DNA from: a virus
Direction: 5' to 3' (one strand)
IMG/VR virus record: IMGVR_UViG_3300045993_000425
Span: 102,844 to 166,843 of that record
Length of the DNA stretch: 64,000 nucleotides
Below the pieces are notes generated by a model. The model worked only from the letters and a program-made list of their open reading frames with translations, was not told where the DNA came from and made no database searches. How positions within the stretch are numbered: the stretch's first letter is position 1; every line of letters starts with the position of its first letter. The position numbers and the translations under genes were made by a program. Of the stretch, positions 36,101-43,283 are shown in pieces.

Positions 36101-37875
36101 GTAAGAGACGACACGCTAGCTGGTTGATACTCACCGGTTCTGTGAATCTGGTCATTTGCCGTACCAATAGTTGCACTGGTTTTTTCTCTGACGACGCCTC
36201 TTCCAGTAGTGACCAACCATCTATGATCAGGGGTCGTGATGACATTGAACGAGCGACTCTTGAACTCAACAAGAGGCCCTTCGTAGTCAGGGAAGAATCG
36301 GAGATCGGTTGGTTTTTGCCATTCGAGAGCGTTTGTTTCAGCGTTCTTCGTCAAGATCTCATCATCCATCCGAAGATCAAAACCAGGAACCCACCCACGC
36401 TTGGTCAAGGCTTCTGTCTTATCGTCAAGACAGTTGGGACTCATGGTAGAGAAGAGCGCAGATAGAGCCACGACACCATGAGGGAGCCGTCCCTCTCGAG
36501 TCAGCTTGTGGAGGGCGAACCAGTGGTCGAGGGCCCGGTTGTGGATCTCATTGATGCCGGGATTGCTCAAGATCTGCATGTAGTGGTCATCATCCGCTTC
36601 TGGGATGTAGATGCGTAGAGGACTCGGGGTCCACATCAGAACCTTGCCGTCAGGCCCCCTCGGCTTTCCCTTGACCTGCTTCTTCGCGAAGTAGACAACT
36701 CCTGTCCTTTTATCGAAGTAGGTCCTAGTCCTGTCCATCTTGCGACGATGGATGTCATCCTTCTCCGCAGGAGGCAGCGAAGGGGCAGGCTCGCCAGCAG
36801 CTTGGGCATCCTTGATGTCCCTGACGACACCACGATAGGCCTTCTCGGGGTCTGGTGCATTCTTGGGAACCGTGACCGTCACCTTGTGAACGACACCACC
36901 TGGAGGGTCGAGGATGGTGTCTCTGACCGGAGGTGCCTTCTCTGCTTTCGGCTTCTTGACCTTGGGTTGCTCCTCGTCCTTGCGGAGGTGCTTGAGGCGT
37001 CCCTTGACAGATAGGTCGTCTACTAGGTCGCTGAAGTGATCAACGAACTCGTCGGAGGCATCAGGCAGCTGCGATTTGAGGTAAGTCTTGAAGGGACCGT
37101 GCTGGAACTTATCATAGTCCCTCAGAGCAGCCTTGGCTCGGTTCTTCTGCTCGCTGGTCGCCAGGTTCTCTGTCTCGAGCGCAGCTTGACCTGTCTGAGC
37201 TCCCGGCATCCCACCCTGCATCTTCCGAAGACCAGCTAGAGCAGCGACCAGCATCTCAGCGGGTGTCGTCTGGTCGACCCACAATCCCTCACCCAGGCGT
37301 CGAAACAGGGTTCCCTCGCCCTTCGCTGTCTCCTCTAGGAAGGAAACGTCGGTCTTAGCTCCACCTTGCTCTGGGTCGAGGAGGACTCCTGTCACAGCGG
37401 ACTTGTTGGCTGGCTTCATCGTTGCGGCACAGCGACGAGCGATGGTCCTCTTCAGGACATTCCCGTCTCGCTCGAGAGTGCTTCCCTCCACTGACCAGCG
37501 GATCGAGAGTGGCTCACCGGCAGCCGCCTGGTCGCGAATGATAGCAGCGGCAGCCTTGGCGTTCTCATGACCTGAGGCATCGAAGAGCCTGACCACCCCA
37601 TAGACGAAGGGAACCTTGCAGGCCTCCCAGTAGGTCTTCTGGCGGTCGTCATCGCAATCCTTGGCACCGAAAATCTTCTTTGCTTTGATGAACTTACCGA
37701 TGATGCTAGATGGACCCTGGTCGTCACCGGCATGCTCCCAGTTGAGTTCAGCACCATTCTGGAGGCTAGAGATATCTGCCCCCTCAACGAGGAGGATTTC
37801 CCCTGAGCTATCAACGTGCTCTGAGCACACGATGCCGTCGATCACTAGTCCCTTGCTGCCCTGGCCATCGGCCAT
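33103..37875 (-). CDS. prohead protease-polyvalent protein with intein and kinase-like C-terminus
   Basis: A 1590-residue precursor, 1245 after removal of an intein at residues 482-826. Residues 1-190 resemble an S78-type prohead protease: GIVCSEHVDSSGE, LNWEHAG with a likely catalytic His, IIGKF, and LSIRWSVEG with a likely catalytic Ser. A charged linker (KPKAEKAPP) leads to a helical domain containing the conserved-looking ALFSTMSPN/TAVPLQELAFARV, which the intein interrupts. The C-terminal 250 residues are HipA/Fam20-like: ILGNNDRHSGNWMV and HLIDNGLSLGG hold the usual catalytic and metal residues. LSKGERLA marks a linker. The start has GGAG and faces the plus-strand promoter at 37946. Protease and kinase activities are inferred from motifs. 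Confidence 0.8.
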   Translation of the reverse strand: MADGQGSKGLVIDGIVCSEHVDSSGEILLVEGADISSLQNGAELNWEHAGDDQGPSSIIGKFIKAKKIFGAKDCDDDRQKTYWEACKVPFVYGVVRLFDASGHENAKAAAAIIRDQAAAGEPLSIRWSVEGSTLERDGNVLKRTIARRCAATMKPANKSAVTGVLLDPEQGGAKTDVSFLEETAKGEGTLFRRLGEGLWVDQTTPAEMLVAALAGLRKMQGGMPGAQTGQAALETENLATSEQKNRAKAALRDYDKFQHGPFKTYLKSQLPDASDEFVDHFSDLVDDLSVKGRLKHLRKDEEQPKVKKPKAEKAPPVRDTILDPPGGVVHKVTVTVPKNAPDPEKAYRGVVRDIKDAQAAGEPAPSLPPAEKDDIHRRKMDRTRTYFDKRTGVVYFAKKQVKGKPRGPDGKVLMWTPSPLRIYIPEADDDHYMQILSNPGINEIHNRALDHWFALHKLTREGRLPHGVVALSALFSTMSPNCLDDKTEALTKRGWVPGFDLRMDDEILTKNAETNALEWQKPTDLRFFPDYEGPLVEFKSRSFNVITTPDHRWLVTTGRGVVREKTSATIGTANDQIHRTGEYQPASVSSLTGDEAELLGWFVTDGFIRHFKNKTKPDRQGCFLVQSPTANPEKCARIDALLSRLGPSGRDGEWTRYSFPKDGKYVWRIGTRLSNMLISRCPDRTLTVATLVDLDRHALERLKESMILGDGCINQHKEHSNWKARKTLTTGRREQADAFQALVTLTGGVAYSYWRDMSMYSPKSDKMKNIPKMTGCFNVSVQQRKFTRLESSHRREFVGKVPVWCPVVPNSFFVARRSGQVFITGNTAVPLQELAFARVIDMMHNHKWDPTVELPQDLKDQYFKEFKAASVGHMMPEFMKDFFSIRDSRRSTAWTKEGETKGEPYLRPVGLEGRNPPSDGKWDRTEDYHAFHQLLSGMVGQHGADGREISRHILELKSQNEKDRNSSRNKGLDPGMPVASGFAVKTLRYLLGMIGSGNVVVPDTHFLRHTFGLMNGDPQIEQVKSSMLNAEHEPLWQDIDKYYYDRHPAVQFTREKIRRRYGEDIGEQALFPGFWLHWLSIEPHELQRGWQNQAENAGTDHRVFFMAAKHMLDRYGVPYDRKLLKDESKASNDSDETDWSDGGSMPARCAHVMHELELQFGTTPAMFAYYAFMLPHILSHSLSKGERLAAQLRKATDPGNQPAPVNPPAAPKVIKYKGKNIELGAIRWAAGPKMGQETHLVKLGDPTSPLGINRRTFVMDSKGTLAILPEHITSSTHFDVIRHPRQVGSGLVVSASRHGIPHHAHSPGQIALIDGIDLDEDGEKNLIGQRMGLTEREGGDAKWLASTAGHVGWVKPAGPTMDYFGHASFDDYTPAHREAAFYELAHKVFGLGDHVPVTAAFLHPGHGEPYSSQLRVDGAEHRGNGHRDQVAEHFRSGLLDRLALMDMILGNNDRHSGNWMVTPGGIHLIDNGLSLGGGKGTPWIPDYWGFGGNRAVKNSRANPFDAWAFNAPHPSTINWISKLKSTDLANHMTRLGIPTPSKREAIRRLRDLQLIAKLPDQSRAQLFFSPFLAGNPATKGIVAMQQFPAT
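35398..36432 (-). other. intein in the prohead protease-polyvalent gene
   Basis: A 345-codon insertion. Block A is CLDDKTEALTKRGWVPGFDL, block B carries TPDHRWLV, and two LAGLIDADG-like segments are ELLGWFVTDG and LKESMILGDG. The end is VFITGN before Thr+1. Joining the flanks gives TMSPN-TAVPLQE, a smooth helical sequence. Cys1, the B-block His, the last Asn and Thr+1 are all present; the penultimate residue is Gly, not His, as some inteins have. Confidence 0.88.
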
Positions 37876-37945
37876 ACGCGCTCCGTTCGGATGACCCGCA
37901 GAGTGGAGTCTTTCCGATAGATTGCCTCGCTATAGCAGTAGCATG

Positions 37946-37974
37946 TTGACACCCGCGCAGTGGTTTGATAGTAT
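37946..37974 (+). promoter_or_regulatory. early-type promoter, leaderless arrangement
   Basis: TTGACA at 37946-37951, a 17-base spacer, and extended -10 TGATAGTAT ending at 37974. The ATG of the gene comes only six bases later, so the transcript would start at or next to the start codon. Confidence 0.9.
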
Positions 37975-37980
37975 CCGTTC

Positions 37981-38310
37981 ATGACAACAACTCAACTCAC
38001 CGCAGCAGGGCTCAAGGTGGAGTTCACCGAGCACGTTGCCGATTTCGACGTGAACCCATTTCTGGGCATCCTTCGCTTCGGAAAGGTGGTCTCCCAACGC
38101 AAGGACAAGTCGGGAGCCATCAAGGTCGGCTTTGAGGACGGAACCGTCTGTTTCTACTACAAGGGCATCCGCATTCAGGAGGACAAGATGGTTCCCTCTG
38201 GTTACTGGGGGCGGTGGCGTGCCTACACCTACGACACAGAATGCCGGGGCATCTATCACAGCAAACTGAGGGATGTGGTCGAGGAGATCAAGAAGATCGC
38301 AGTGAAATAA
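37981..38310 (+). CDS. hypothetical protein from a probable leaderless transcript, 109 aa
   Basis: A small protein beginning MTTTQLTAAGLKVEFTEHVA. The middle (HVADFDVNPFLGILRFGKVV) and the later VGFEDGTVCFYYKG look like a small beta domain, followed by a Trp/Tyr-rich stretch and a lysine-rich helix. There is no ribosome site before the ATG because the -10 box ends six bases upstream, so translation would be leaderless. An internal GTG in LKVEF is a weaker alternative start. The next promoter of the same family starts four bases after the stop. Function unknown. Confidence 0.65.
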   Translation: MTTTQLTAAGLKVEFTEHVADFDVNPFLGILRFGKVVSQRKDKSGAIKVGFEDGTVCFYYKGIRIQEDKMVPSGYWGRWRAYTYDTECRGIYHSKLRDVVEEIKKIAVK

Positions 38311-38314
38311 GATG

Positions 38315-38343
38315 TTGACCCCCGCACGGCTTTTTGATAGTAT
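38315..38343 (+). promoter_or_regulatory. early-type sigma70 promoter
   Basis: TTGACC at 38315-38320, a 17-base spacer, and extended -10 TGATAGTAT ending at 38343. A 40-base leader with AAGGAGGGC follows before the ATG at 38384. Confidence 0.9.
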
Positions 38344-38383
38344 CTTTTCAGTTCGCAGGGCAGACCAACCGAAGGAGGGCACA

Positions 38384-38854
38384 ATGGCTGACTTCAAGGT
38401 GACCGCAGACGAGGCTCGCGACATCCTGGTGGGCGAAGTGGAAGACCTCTACCTCGATGTCCGCGAGGACCTCTTCTCCAAGGGTCGGTCTTGGGAGGAC
38501 GGGGAGGAGATCGCGGGGTTCCGCTACTCGGTCGTCGCGGAGCAGCGGAACGGCCGCCGGTACACCCACATCATCTCCTTCGCGACCGGGCACGACTGCG
38601 CCACCACCTCCCGCTGCGACGGGGAGTGCAGCATCCCCAAGGAGGAGCAGGGGCTCACCAAGAACCAGGCGAGGGCGAAGGCAGAGTACCTTCTCGCCCG
38701 CATCGAGGTCGCCCGCGCCGCTCGCTGCTGGGACGGTCCTTGGAAGAACAAGAACTGGGTGGAAACCCGCCCCTCCTACGGCTCTGAGGTCTACGCCAAC
38801 GAGGGATGGTCCGCCGAGGAAGCTCGCCTAGAGCAGGAGAGCGAGTTCGACTAG
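38384..38854 (+). CDS. hypothetical protein, 156 aa
   Basis: The start MADFKVTADEARDILVGEVE follows an AAGGAGGGCACA ribosome site; the open frame upstream of it crosses the promoter and is ignored. The N-terminal half is helical and acidic, followed by a strand-rich part with CATTSRCDGECSIPKEEQG, which could hold one metal ion. The C-terminus is acidic. Codon use is strongly GC-biased, as in the ParB-like gene downstream. The family is unknown. It is probably an early protein, since it lies behind its own copy of the conserved promoter. Confidence 0.7.
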   Translation: MADFKVTADEARDILVGEVEDLYLDVREDLFSKGRSWEDGEEIAGFRYSVVAEQRNGRRYTHIISFATGHDCATTSRCDGECSIPKEEQGLTKNQARAKAEYLLARIEVARAARCWDGPWKNKNWVETRPSYGSEVYANEGWSAEEARLEQESEFD

Positions 38855-38868
38855 GCAGCAGGTTGATG

Positions 38869-38897
38869 TTGACAGCCGCGCGCAGCTTTGATAGTAT
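38869..38897 (+). promoter_or_regulatory. early-type sigma70 promoter of the parB-like operon
   Basis: TTGACA at 38869-38874, a 17-base spacer, and extended -10 TGATAGTAT ending at 38897. The ATG at 38931 has AAAGGAGAACACA before it, the same leader end as at 3288. Confidence 0.92.
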
Positions 38898-38930
38898 CTC
38901 TCTTCAACGCAACGAACAAAGGAGAACACA

Positions 38931-40079
38931 ATGGCTGACTCGAAGCAGAAGATGGACGGGCGGCGGGCGACCTACTTCCGAGTGGAGTCGGACGACAAGT
39001 TCAGCGAGATCAAGCTGGTCGTCGACCGGAAGCACCCCCTCTTCGACGGGCGGGCTCTCCTCGCCCCGAACGAGGCTCTGGTGAACTCAATCGCCATCCA
39101 GGGGGTGCTGGAGCCCATCGAGGTCATCGAGGCCCCCCGCGAGCCGGGAAACCCCAAGCGGATCTACCACATCGTCTTCGGGAGGCAGCGTTTCAACGCA
39201 TGGAGGGTCGCCTGCGAGCAGCGCAAGGCAAAGGGGCTCGACAGCCTCTCCCTCCCCTGCCTCGTGTCGCATGGGCAGAGCAACGACGAGAAGGCCCCTC
39301 TGGAGGCGGTGGCGAAAATGGCTGCGGAGAATATCCGCACGGCTGACACGCCTGTCAACATGGCGCACAAAATCGCCGCTTTCCTGAACATCGAGGACGA
39401 CGAGCCCCGCGCCGCTGTCTCGTTCGGACTGACGGTCGCCGCAGTCCGCAACCACCTCGCCCTCTTGAAGCTGCCGGAGGAGATCCAGCAGAAGGTCGAG
39501 ACGGGCGAGATCGGCATCACCGCTGCTCTCATCCTGGGCAAGCTGGACAAGGAGCACCTCAAGGAGACGCTCGCGACCATCGAGCCATCGGTTCCTTGGG
39601 AGAACAGGGAGATCAAGGTCGCCAACCCGGCAGCCCCCACTCCGACCAAACTCAGCATCGCGGACGCCCACAAGGCTCTGCGGGCCTCCAAGGGCAAGAA
39701 GGAGAAGCCGCTCGGTCCCGCTCGCCGCGATGTCGAGAAGGTCCTCGACACCGTCATCGGGGCTCAGGACAACGAGTTCAACCTCGGTGTCCGAGCCGCC
39801 CTCCGCTACCTGACCGGCGAACTCCCCAGCGAGCGGCTGCTGGCGATGGTCAACGAGTCCCGGCAGGAGACGAAGTCCCGGCAGGAGACGAAGGCCTTCG
39901 AGGTCGGTCAGAAGGTTCGTCTCTCTCGCGAGTTCTTGGTGAAGAGCGGGCGGCAGCCCAGCCCCACCGTCTGGGAGGTCGTCTCAAGCCCTGCCTCGGG
40001 TCGGGTCGAGGTTCAGGAGGTGGGCACCGACAAGGTGACCCACCTGCCCATCGCCAACCTCGAGGCTGTCGCGTCATGA
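38931..40079 (+). CDS. ParB-like DNA-binding/CTP-domain protein
   Basis: A 382-residue protein with the two ParB hallmarks. The N-terminal domain (about residues 35-95) has LVNSIAIQGVLEPIEVIEA and VFGRQRFNAWR, the counterpart of the GERR motif. A helix-turn-helix follows (about 145-190): HKIAAFLNIEDDEPRAAVSF, then TVAAVRNHLALLKLPEEIQ. ParB-family proteins load on DNA at specific sites; in phages they act in partition, transcription or as nucleases. The C-terminal third is basic with an exact six-residue duplication (SRQETKSRQETK) and ends in a small beta domain. It is read from the promoter at 38869, and its stop overlaps the next ATG. No parA is seen in the window. Confidence 0.85.
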   Translation: MADSKQKMDGRRATYFRVESDDKFSEIKLVVDRKHPLFDGRALLAPNEALVNSIAIQGVLEPIEVIEAPREPGNPKRIYHIVFGRQRFNAWRVACEQRKAKGLDSLSLPCLVSHGQSNDEKAPLEAVAKMAAENIRTADTPVNMAHKIAAFLNIEDDEPRAAVSFGLTVAAVRNHLALLKLPEEIQQKVETGEIGITAALILGKLDKEHLKETLATIEPSVPWENREIKVANPAAPTPTKLSIADAHKALRASKGKKEKPLGPARRDVEKVLDTVIGAQDNEFNLGVRAALRYLTGELPSERLLAMVNESRQETKSRQETKAFEVGQKVRLSREFLVKSGRQPSPTVWEVVSSPASGRVEVQEVGTDKVTHLPIANLEAVAS

Positions 40080-40324
40080 TTCAGTTCAAGACGCTCGACC
40101 GCCCCGGTCAGTGCCAAGGCTGCGGGGCACACACCCAGGAGGACCTAGATCCAGACCTCCTGACGAAGAAGCTGTGCCTCCTGGGTCTGGGAGGCATCAA
40201 CAACGTCCCTGGCCGCCTCATCATCCTATGCGGAAGCTGCTGCACGCAGTTCAGGGCACATCTGTGGAAGTGGATCAAGTCTGAGGGGCAGGACATGATG
40301 TCGGTGGGTCTCCACAAGAAGTAG
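40076..40324 (+). CDS. small zinc-ribbon protein, 82 aa
   Basis: ATG in an ATGA overlap with the ParB stop. The cysteine pairs CQGC (residues 13-16) and CGSCC (about 52-56) are about 36 residues apart, a plausible zinc ribbon, and the part between them is hydrophobic and glycine-rich (LCLLGLGGINNVPGRLIIL). The C-terminus is basic. No enzyme motif is present. It is presumably an accessory of the ParB operon. Confidence 0.65.
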   Translation: MIQFKTLDRPGQCQGCGAHTQEDLDPDLLTKKLCLLGLGGINNVPGRLIILCGSCCTQFRAHLWKWIKSEGQDMMSVGLHKK

Positions 40325-40359
40325 GACAAGACAGCCACTCTGTGGTAGAAGGAGGCGAG

Positions 40360-41346
40360 ATGGACACACTACTGTACTCTGGCGAGCCTCCTTGGCACAA
40401 CCTTGGATTCCGACTCGACCGGCCTATGGCTGTCGAAGAAGCCTTCCGCCTTACCCTCGACTGGAGGGTGATCGAGACTCCACTCTACTACGCCAACCCT
40501 GTGACAGGGGAGGCAGTCAAGGTCCACACCAGCAAGGCTCTGGTGCGTAGCAGCAACGGGAAGGACCTGGCGGTCGTCGGAGCCAGCTATTCGGTATTTC
40601 AGAACCAGGAGCATTGCAGCTTCCTCCAGCACCTTTTGGGTCCTGATGGGACGGTCGAGGAGGCTGGTGAACTAGCTGGAGGCAAGAAGATCTGGCTTCT
40701 GTGTCGGCTCAAGGGGCAGATCGAGGTCGGATCTGAGAGGCTCGACAAGTACGTCCTGAGCGTAACCAGCCACGATGGGTCGATGTCTCACTCGATCATC
40801 CCTCTGGTAATGCGGAGATCCTCCCAGAGTTGCTGGGAAGCCAACTTGTCCGGTCAACCTGATGTCAAAATCAGGCACACTAGCAGGATGGACCAGATGG
40901 TCATCGAGGCTGCGAAGACAGCCAGGCTGACCGACCAGCGATTCCAGCAGGTGGAAGCCGAATGCCACAAGCTGGCAGGAGACAGGTTCTCTACCAGCCA
41001 GATGGCGGAAATAGCTGACCGGCTGTTCCCTGAGACTCCTCTAATGAAGTCGGGCAAGATGGACCACCAGAATCTGCACATCTCTGACAGGAACCAGGCG
41101 GCCAGGGACGCTCTCCTGCACCTGTACAAGGATGGGCATGGGCAGCACCACCACCCAGGCAGCCGGTGGGCAGCTCTAGGAGCAGTGACTGAATACGCCT
41201 GCCACCACAGGCCTACCAGGGTAGCGAACGGAAGTCGGGACGAGAGAGCGGTACGAGACACAAGGCTGCAATCAGTCTGGTTCGGAGCCAGCAGGAAGCT
41301 AATCAGGAAGGCGCGAGAGCTAATCCAACCCAAGAGGACACCATGA
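40360..41346 (+). CDS. DUF932 phage/plasmid-like protein
   Basis: The start MDTLLYSGEPPWHNLGFRLD is chosen because GAAGGAGGCGAG lies directly before it, giving 328 residues. The opening PPWHNLG, the segment YSVFQNQEHCSFLQHLLG, and the C-terminal layout match the DUF932 family (phage/plasmid-like protein TIGR03299), found widely on phages and plasmids and of unknown biochemical role. The region VLSVTSHDGSMSHSIIPLVM fits the family's central beta domain. The middle of the C-terminal part is His-rich (GHGQHHHPGSRW). The stop overlaps the next ATG in ATGA. Confidence 0.8.
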   Translation: MDTLLYSGEPPWHNLGFRLDRPMAVEEAFRLTLDWRVIETPLYYANPVTGEAVKVHTSKALVRSSNGKDLAVVGASYSVFQNQEHCSFLQHLLGPDGTVEEAGELAGGKKIWLLCRLKGQIEVGSERLDKYVLSVTSHDGSMSHSIIPLVMRRSSQSCWEANLSGQPDVKIRHTSRMDQMVIEAAKTARLTDQRFQQVEAECHKLAGDRFSTSQMAEIADRLFPETPLMKSGKMDHQNLHISDRNQAARDALLHLYKDGHGQHHHPGSRWAALGAVTEYACHHRPTRVANGSRDERAVRDTRLQSVWFGASRKLIRKARELIQPKRTP

Positions 41347-41654
41347 AAACAGGCACAGGCACCGTGAGGCGATTCGTCGGAGACAATTCTGCTACCTTCA
41401 TCGGCATCGAGAGGGGGATCCAGGGTCCTCTGGGGGCGATGGATGTCCAGCCCAGCCTGAGAGGCAACGAGCACTACTGGTCGAGGGGATCCGCTTTCAT
41501 GCCTGCCCTTCCTGCCCTGGTAGACGACCTCCTCAAGCGGTACGGCACCAGAGAGGGTGACTACACCGACATGCAAGCCATCATCGGGCAGCCATGTCGT
41601 TTTGAGACGACAGAGTGCGGCCTACTAACCAGCCTGACTGTACTGGTGAACTAA
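41343..41654 (+). CDS. hypothetical protein, 103 aa
   Basis: ATG in an ATGA overlap with the DUF932 gene. It opens MKTGTGTVRRFVGDNSATFI and continues as a small mixed protein with a helical LPALVDDLLKRYGTREGDY and an end rich in Thr and Leu. No family is recognised; tight coupling on both sides suggests a partner of the DUF932 protein. The stop overlaps the next start (TAATG). Confidence 0.6.
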   Translation: MKTGTGTVRRFVGDNSATFIGIERGIQGPLGAMDVQPSLRGNEHYWSRGSAFMPALPALVDDLLKRYGTREGDYTDMQAIIGQPCRFETTECGLLTSLTVLVN

Positions 41655-41872
41655 TGACACTCATGTCAGCAGAGAAGGCTAGGAGGACGGTCTGCTCGCT
41701 TGCCGGTGGCGAAACCTGCCTGGTCGGATTCGATGAGTGGCTAGCTGTCGAGGACTTCGGCTGGTACGTTCGAGACATCCGAGAGCACATGCTCTCTCCA
41801 CAGAGGACTGTCACATTCGATGCACTAGAACATCACATCCCTGACGGTAGGGAGTACAACGTCAACAAGTAG
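41654..41872 (+). CDS. hypothetical protein, 72 aa
   Basis: ATG in a TAATG overlap. The protein (MTLMSAEKARRTVCSLAGGE ...) contains FDEWLAVEDFGWYVRDIREH and ends GREYNVNK. It is soluble and aromatic-rich, without known motifs. It is coupled to the previous gene and followed after 33 bases by the HNH nuclease gene, whose GTG has a weak site. Function unknown. Confidence 0.55.
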   Translation: MTLMSAEKARRTVCSLAGGETCLVGFDEWLAVEDFGWYVRDIREHMLSPQRTVTFDALEHHIPDGREYNVNK

Positions 41873-41905
41873 CACCCGAGGGCATCTCGTGCCAATCTAG
41901 GGTGG

Positions 41906-42658
41906 GTGCGGGATGCCTACCCATTCGAGCGATTCCGAGCTCTAGTTGAGCAGGCGCAAGACCTTGCCCCGAAGCACCAGTTGGGCGAGTGGAAACAACA
42001 AGATAGCTACCCAGCTACCGCCTTCGCGAACTGCAAGACCTGCGGCATGGGTGTGGTTGTAGACCTCGAGCCGCTAGCCCCCTACCTGGCGATAGACGGT
42101 GAGGCAATGCGCCGGGAGTGCATCAGCCAAGAGCAGCACCACCAGGACAGAATGCTGCATAAAAGGACGGTCAAGTTCGACAGGACTGGTCCGACCTGTG
42201 CCTTCTGTCTCAGGTTGCCCTCTGTCTCTGGTGGGTTCTGCTCCGACAGTTGCCGACACGAGGCCAGGCTCAGACTTAGCCCTCAATACGCCAGGAGCTG
42301 CTGCTTCGAGAGGGACCGAGGCATCTGTAGGAGGTGTGGCAAAGATACAGAGAGGCTTGCCAGGAGGCTAGCTACTCTCGCTCTGAGAAGAAGCAGAGCC
42401 TACTACAAGCTTAAGCAAGAGCTACTCGACCTGGGCTACCCTCCAGGCCGAATAGCTAGTGCCAGCCTCTGGGACTGCGACCACATCAGACCGGTACACC
42501 GCAAGGGTGGAGCCTGCGGCATGGACAACCTACAAACACTATGTATTCCCTGTCACCGTAGGAAGACCAGTGCTGACTTCAGACCTACAGTAAGACGAAG
42601 TCCTGGCTTTCTGGAGAGCCCTGAGTGCCTCGATGGCCTGAACGGCGATCTTGAATAG
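41906..42658 (+). CDS. HNH endonuclease with extra zinc motifs
   Basis: A 250-residue protein starting at a GTG. The C-terminal 110 residues carry an HNH/beta-beta-alpha-metal nuclease: CRRCGKD, then LWDCDHIRPVHRKGGACG with the catalytic His, MDNLQTLCIPCHRRKTS with the Asn, His and second zinc pair. The N-terminal half has more Cys pairs (CKTC and the CAFC...FCSDSC set), so it may bind two or three zinc ions. HNH proteins of this kind cut DNA as homing enzymes or help packaging; isolated next to early genes, a homing role fits best. Its last 120 bases are overlapped by a minus-strand gene. Confidence 0.8.
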   Translation: MRDAYPFERFRALVEQAQDLAPKHQLGEWKQQDSYPATAFANCKTCGMGVVVDLEPLAPYLAIDGEAMRRECISQEQHHQDRMLHKRTVKFDRTGPTCAFCLRLPSVSGGFCSDSCRHEARLRLSPQYARSCCFERDRGICRRCGKDTERLARRLATLALRRSRAYYKLKQELLDLGYPPGRIASASLWDCDHIRPVHRKGGACGMDNLQTLCIPCHRRKTSADFRPTVRRSPGFLESPECLDGLNGDLE

Positions 42659-42805
42659 TTCCTGCTCTGCGTAGGAGCCTGGAACCCGACCTTCTGTGCA
42701 GATGATATCGCCACCCATGCCGTACTCAAGGTCCCACCAGACATCCTGAGTCATCCCACCCTGCCCGAGATTGCCGTACCAGCCAGCTAGAGGTCGGTCA
42801 GCCAT
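42539..42805 (-). CDS. hypothetical protein overlapping the HNH gene, 88 aa
   Basis: A minus-strand frame whose ATG overlaps the stop of the receiver-like gene by eight bases, with GAGG a little upstream. The protein MADRPLAGWYGNLGQGGMTQ... has a helical YAEQELFKIAVQAIEALRAL typical of a real small protein. Its C-terminal 40 codons run antiparallel to the end of the HNH gene, beyond that gene's catalytic motifs, so both can exist; it could also be an artefact of the shared GC-rich frame. Confidence 0.45.
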   Translation of the reverse strand: MADRPLAGWYGNLGQGGMTQDVWWDLEYGMGGDIICTEGRVPGSYAEQELFKIAVQAIEALRALQKARTSSYCRSEVSTGLPTVTGNT

Positions 42806-43214
42806 TGACGGTAGCCTCAGGGACAGCGACAGGAAGAGAGGCTCCCACCTCGAAGGGCTGGTAGGCTGTCGGGATTTCCAGTTCGGTCAGAATGTCGACC
42901 ATTCGTCGGGCTCCAGCTGGGTTCATCGAGTGAATGACGGCAGCCTTCGGACGACGCTCTGGCTTCAGCCCAGTGATGAACATGCAGACATCAGTCCCTG
43001 TCAGTTCCACCCCACCGTAAGCACCAGCAAGAACTGACCTCTTTCCGAAGTCGTTGAGGTCGTGGTCGAGGTAGACGCAGTCGTAGACCTGTGCGCGAAT
43101 GGCATCGCAGGCCTCATCGTATGTCGAGACTGCATCGCACTTCTGGCCAGCCATCGCTGCCAACTGAAGGAACACCTCTGTGCGCTGCGGCGAATCATCG
43201 AGAAACAGAATCAT
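42798..43214 (-). CDS. receiver-like (cREC) protein
   Basis: A 138-residue protein with the layout of the cyclic-phosphate-processing receiver domain: MILFLDDSPQRTEVFLQLAA (paired Asp), DCVYLDHDLND (Asp-His-Asp where response regulators have the phospho-Asp), then the strand AAVIHSMNPAGARRMVDIL with the H-SMN motif. This family, common in phages and in RNA/nucleotide repair contexts, is thought to act on cyclic phosphates rather than accept a phosphate. No output domain is present. AAGGAGG precedes the ATG, and the gene faces away from the plus-strand promoter at 43248. Biochemical role here is inferred. Confidence 0.75.
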   Translation of the reverse strand: MILFLDDSPQRTEVFLQLAAMAGQKCDAVSTYDEACDAIRAQVYDCVYLDHDLNDFGKRSVLAGAYGGVELTGTDVCMFITGLKPERRPKAAVIHSMNPAGARRMVDILTELEIPTAYQPFEVGASLPVAVPEATVNG

Positions 43215-43247
43215 GACGACCTCCTTGCACCTCTTCTAGCACTATCG

Positions 43248-43276
43248 TTGACAGGGCGCAAGGCTTCTGATAGTAT
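43248..43276 (+). promoter_or_regulatory. early-type promoter, leaderless arrangement
   Basis: TTGACA at 43248-43253, a 17-base spacer, and extended -10 TGATAGTAT ending at 43276. The first ATG (43284) is seven bases later, as at 37981. Confidence 0.9.
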
Positions 43277-43283
43277 CTTTCAC

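Noticed and set aside
39840-39890. Short exact duplication in the ParB-like gene (SRQETK twice).
   Set aside because: Real, but it is an 18-base replication slip in a linker and not a regulatory repeat; noted in the gene entry.
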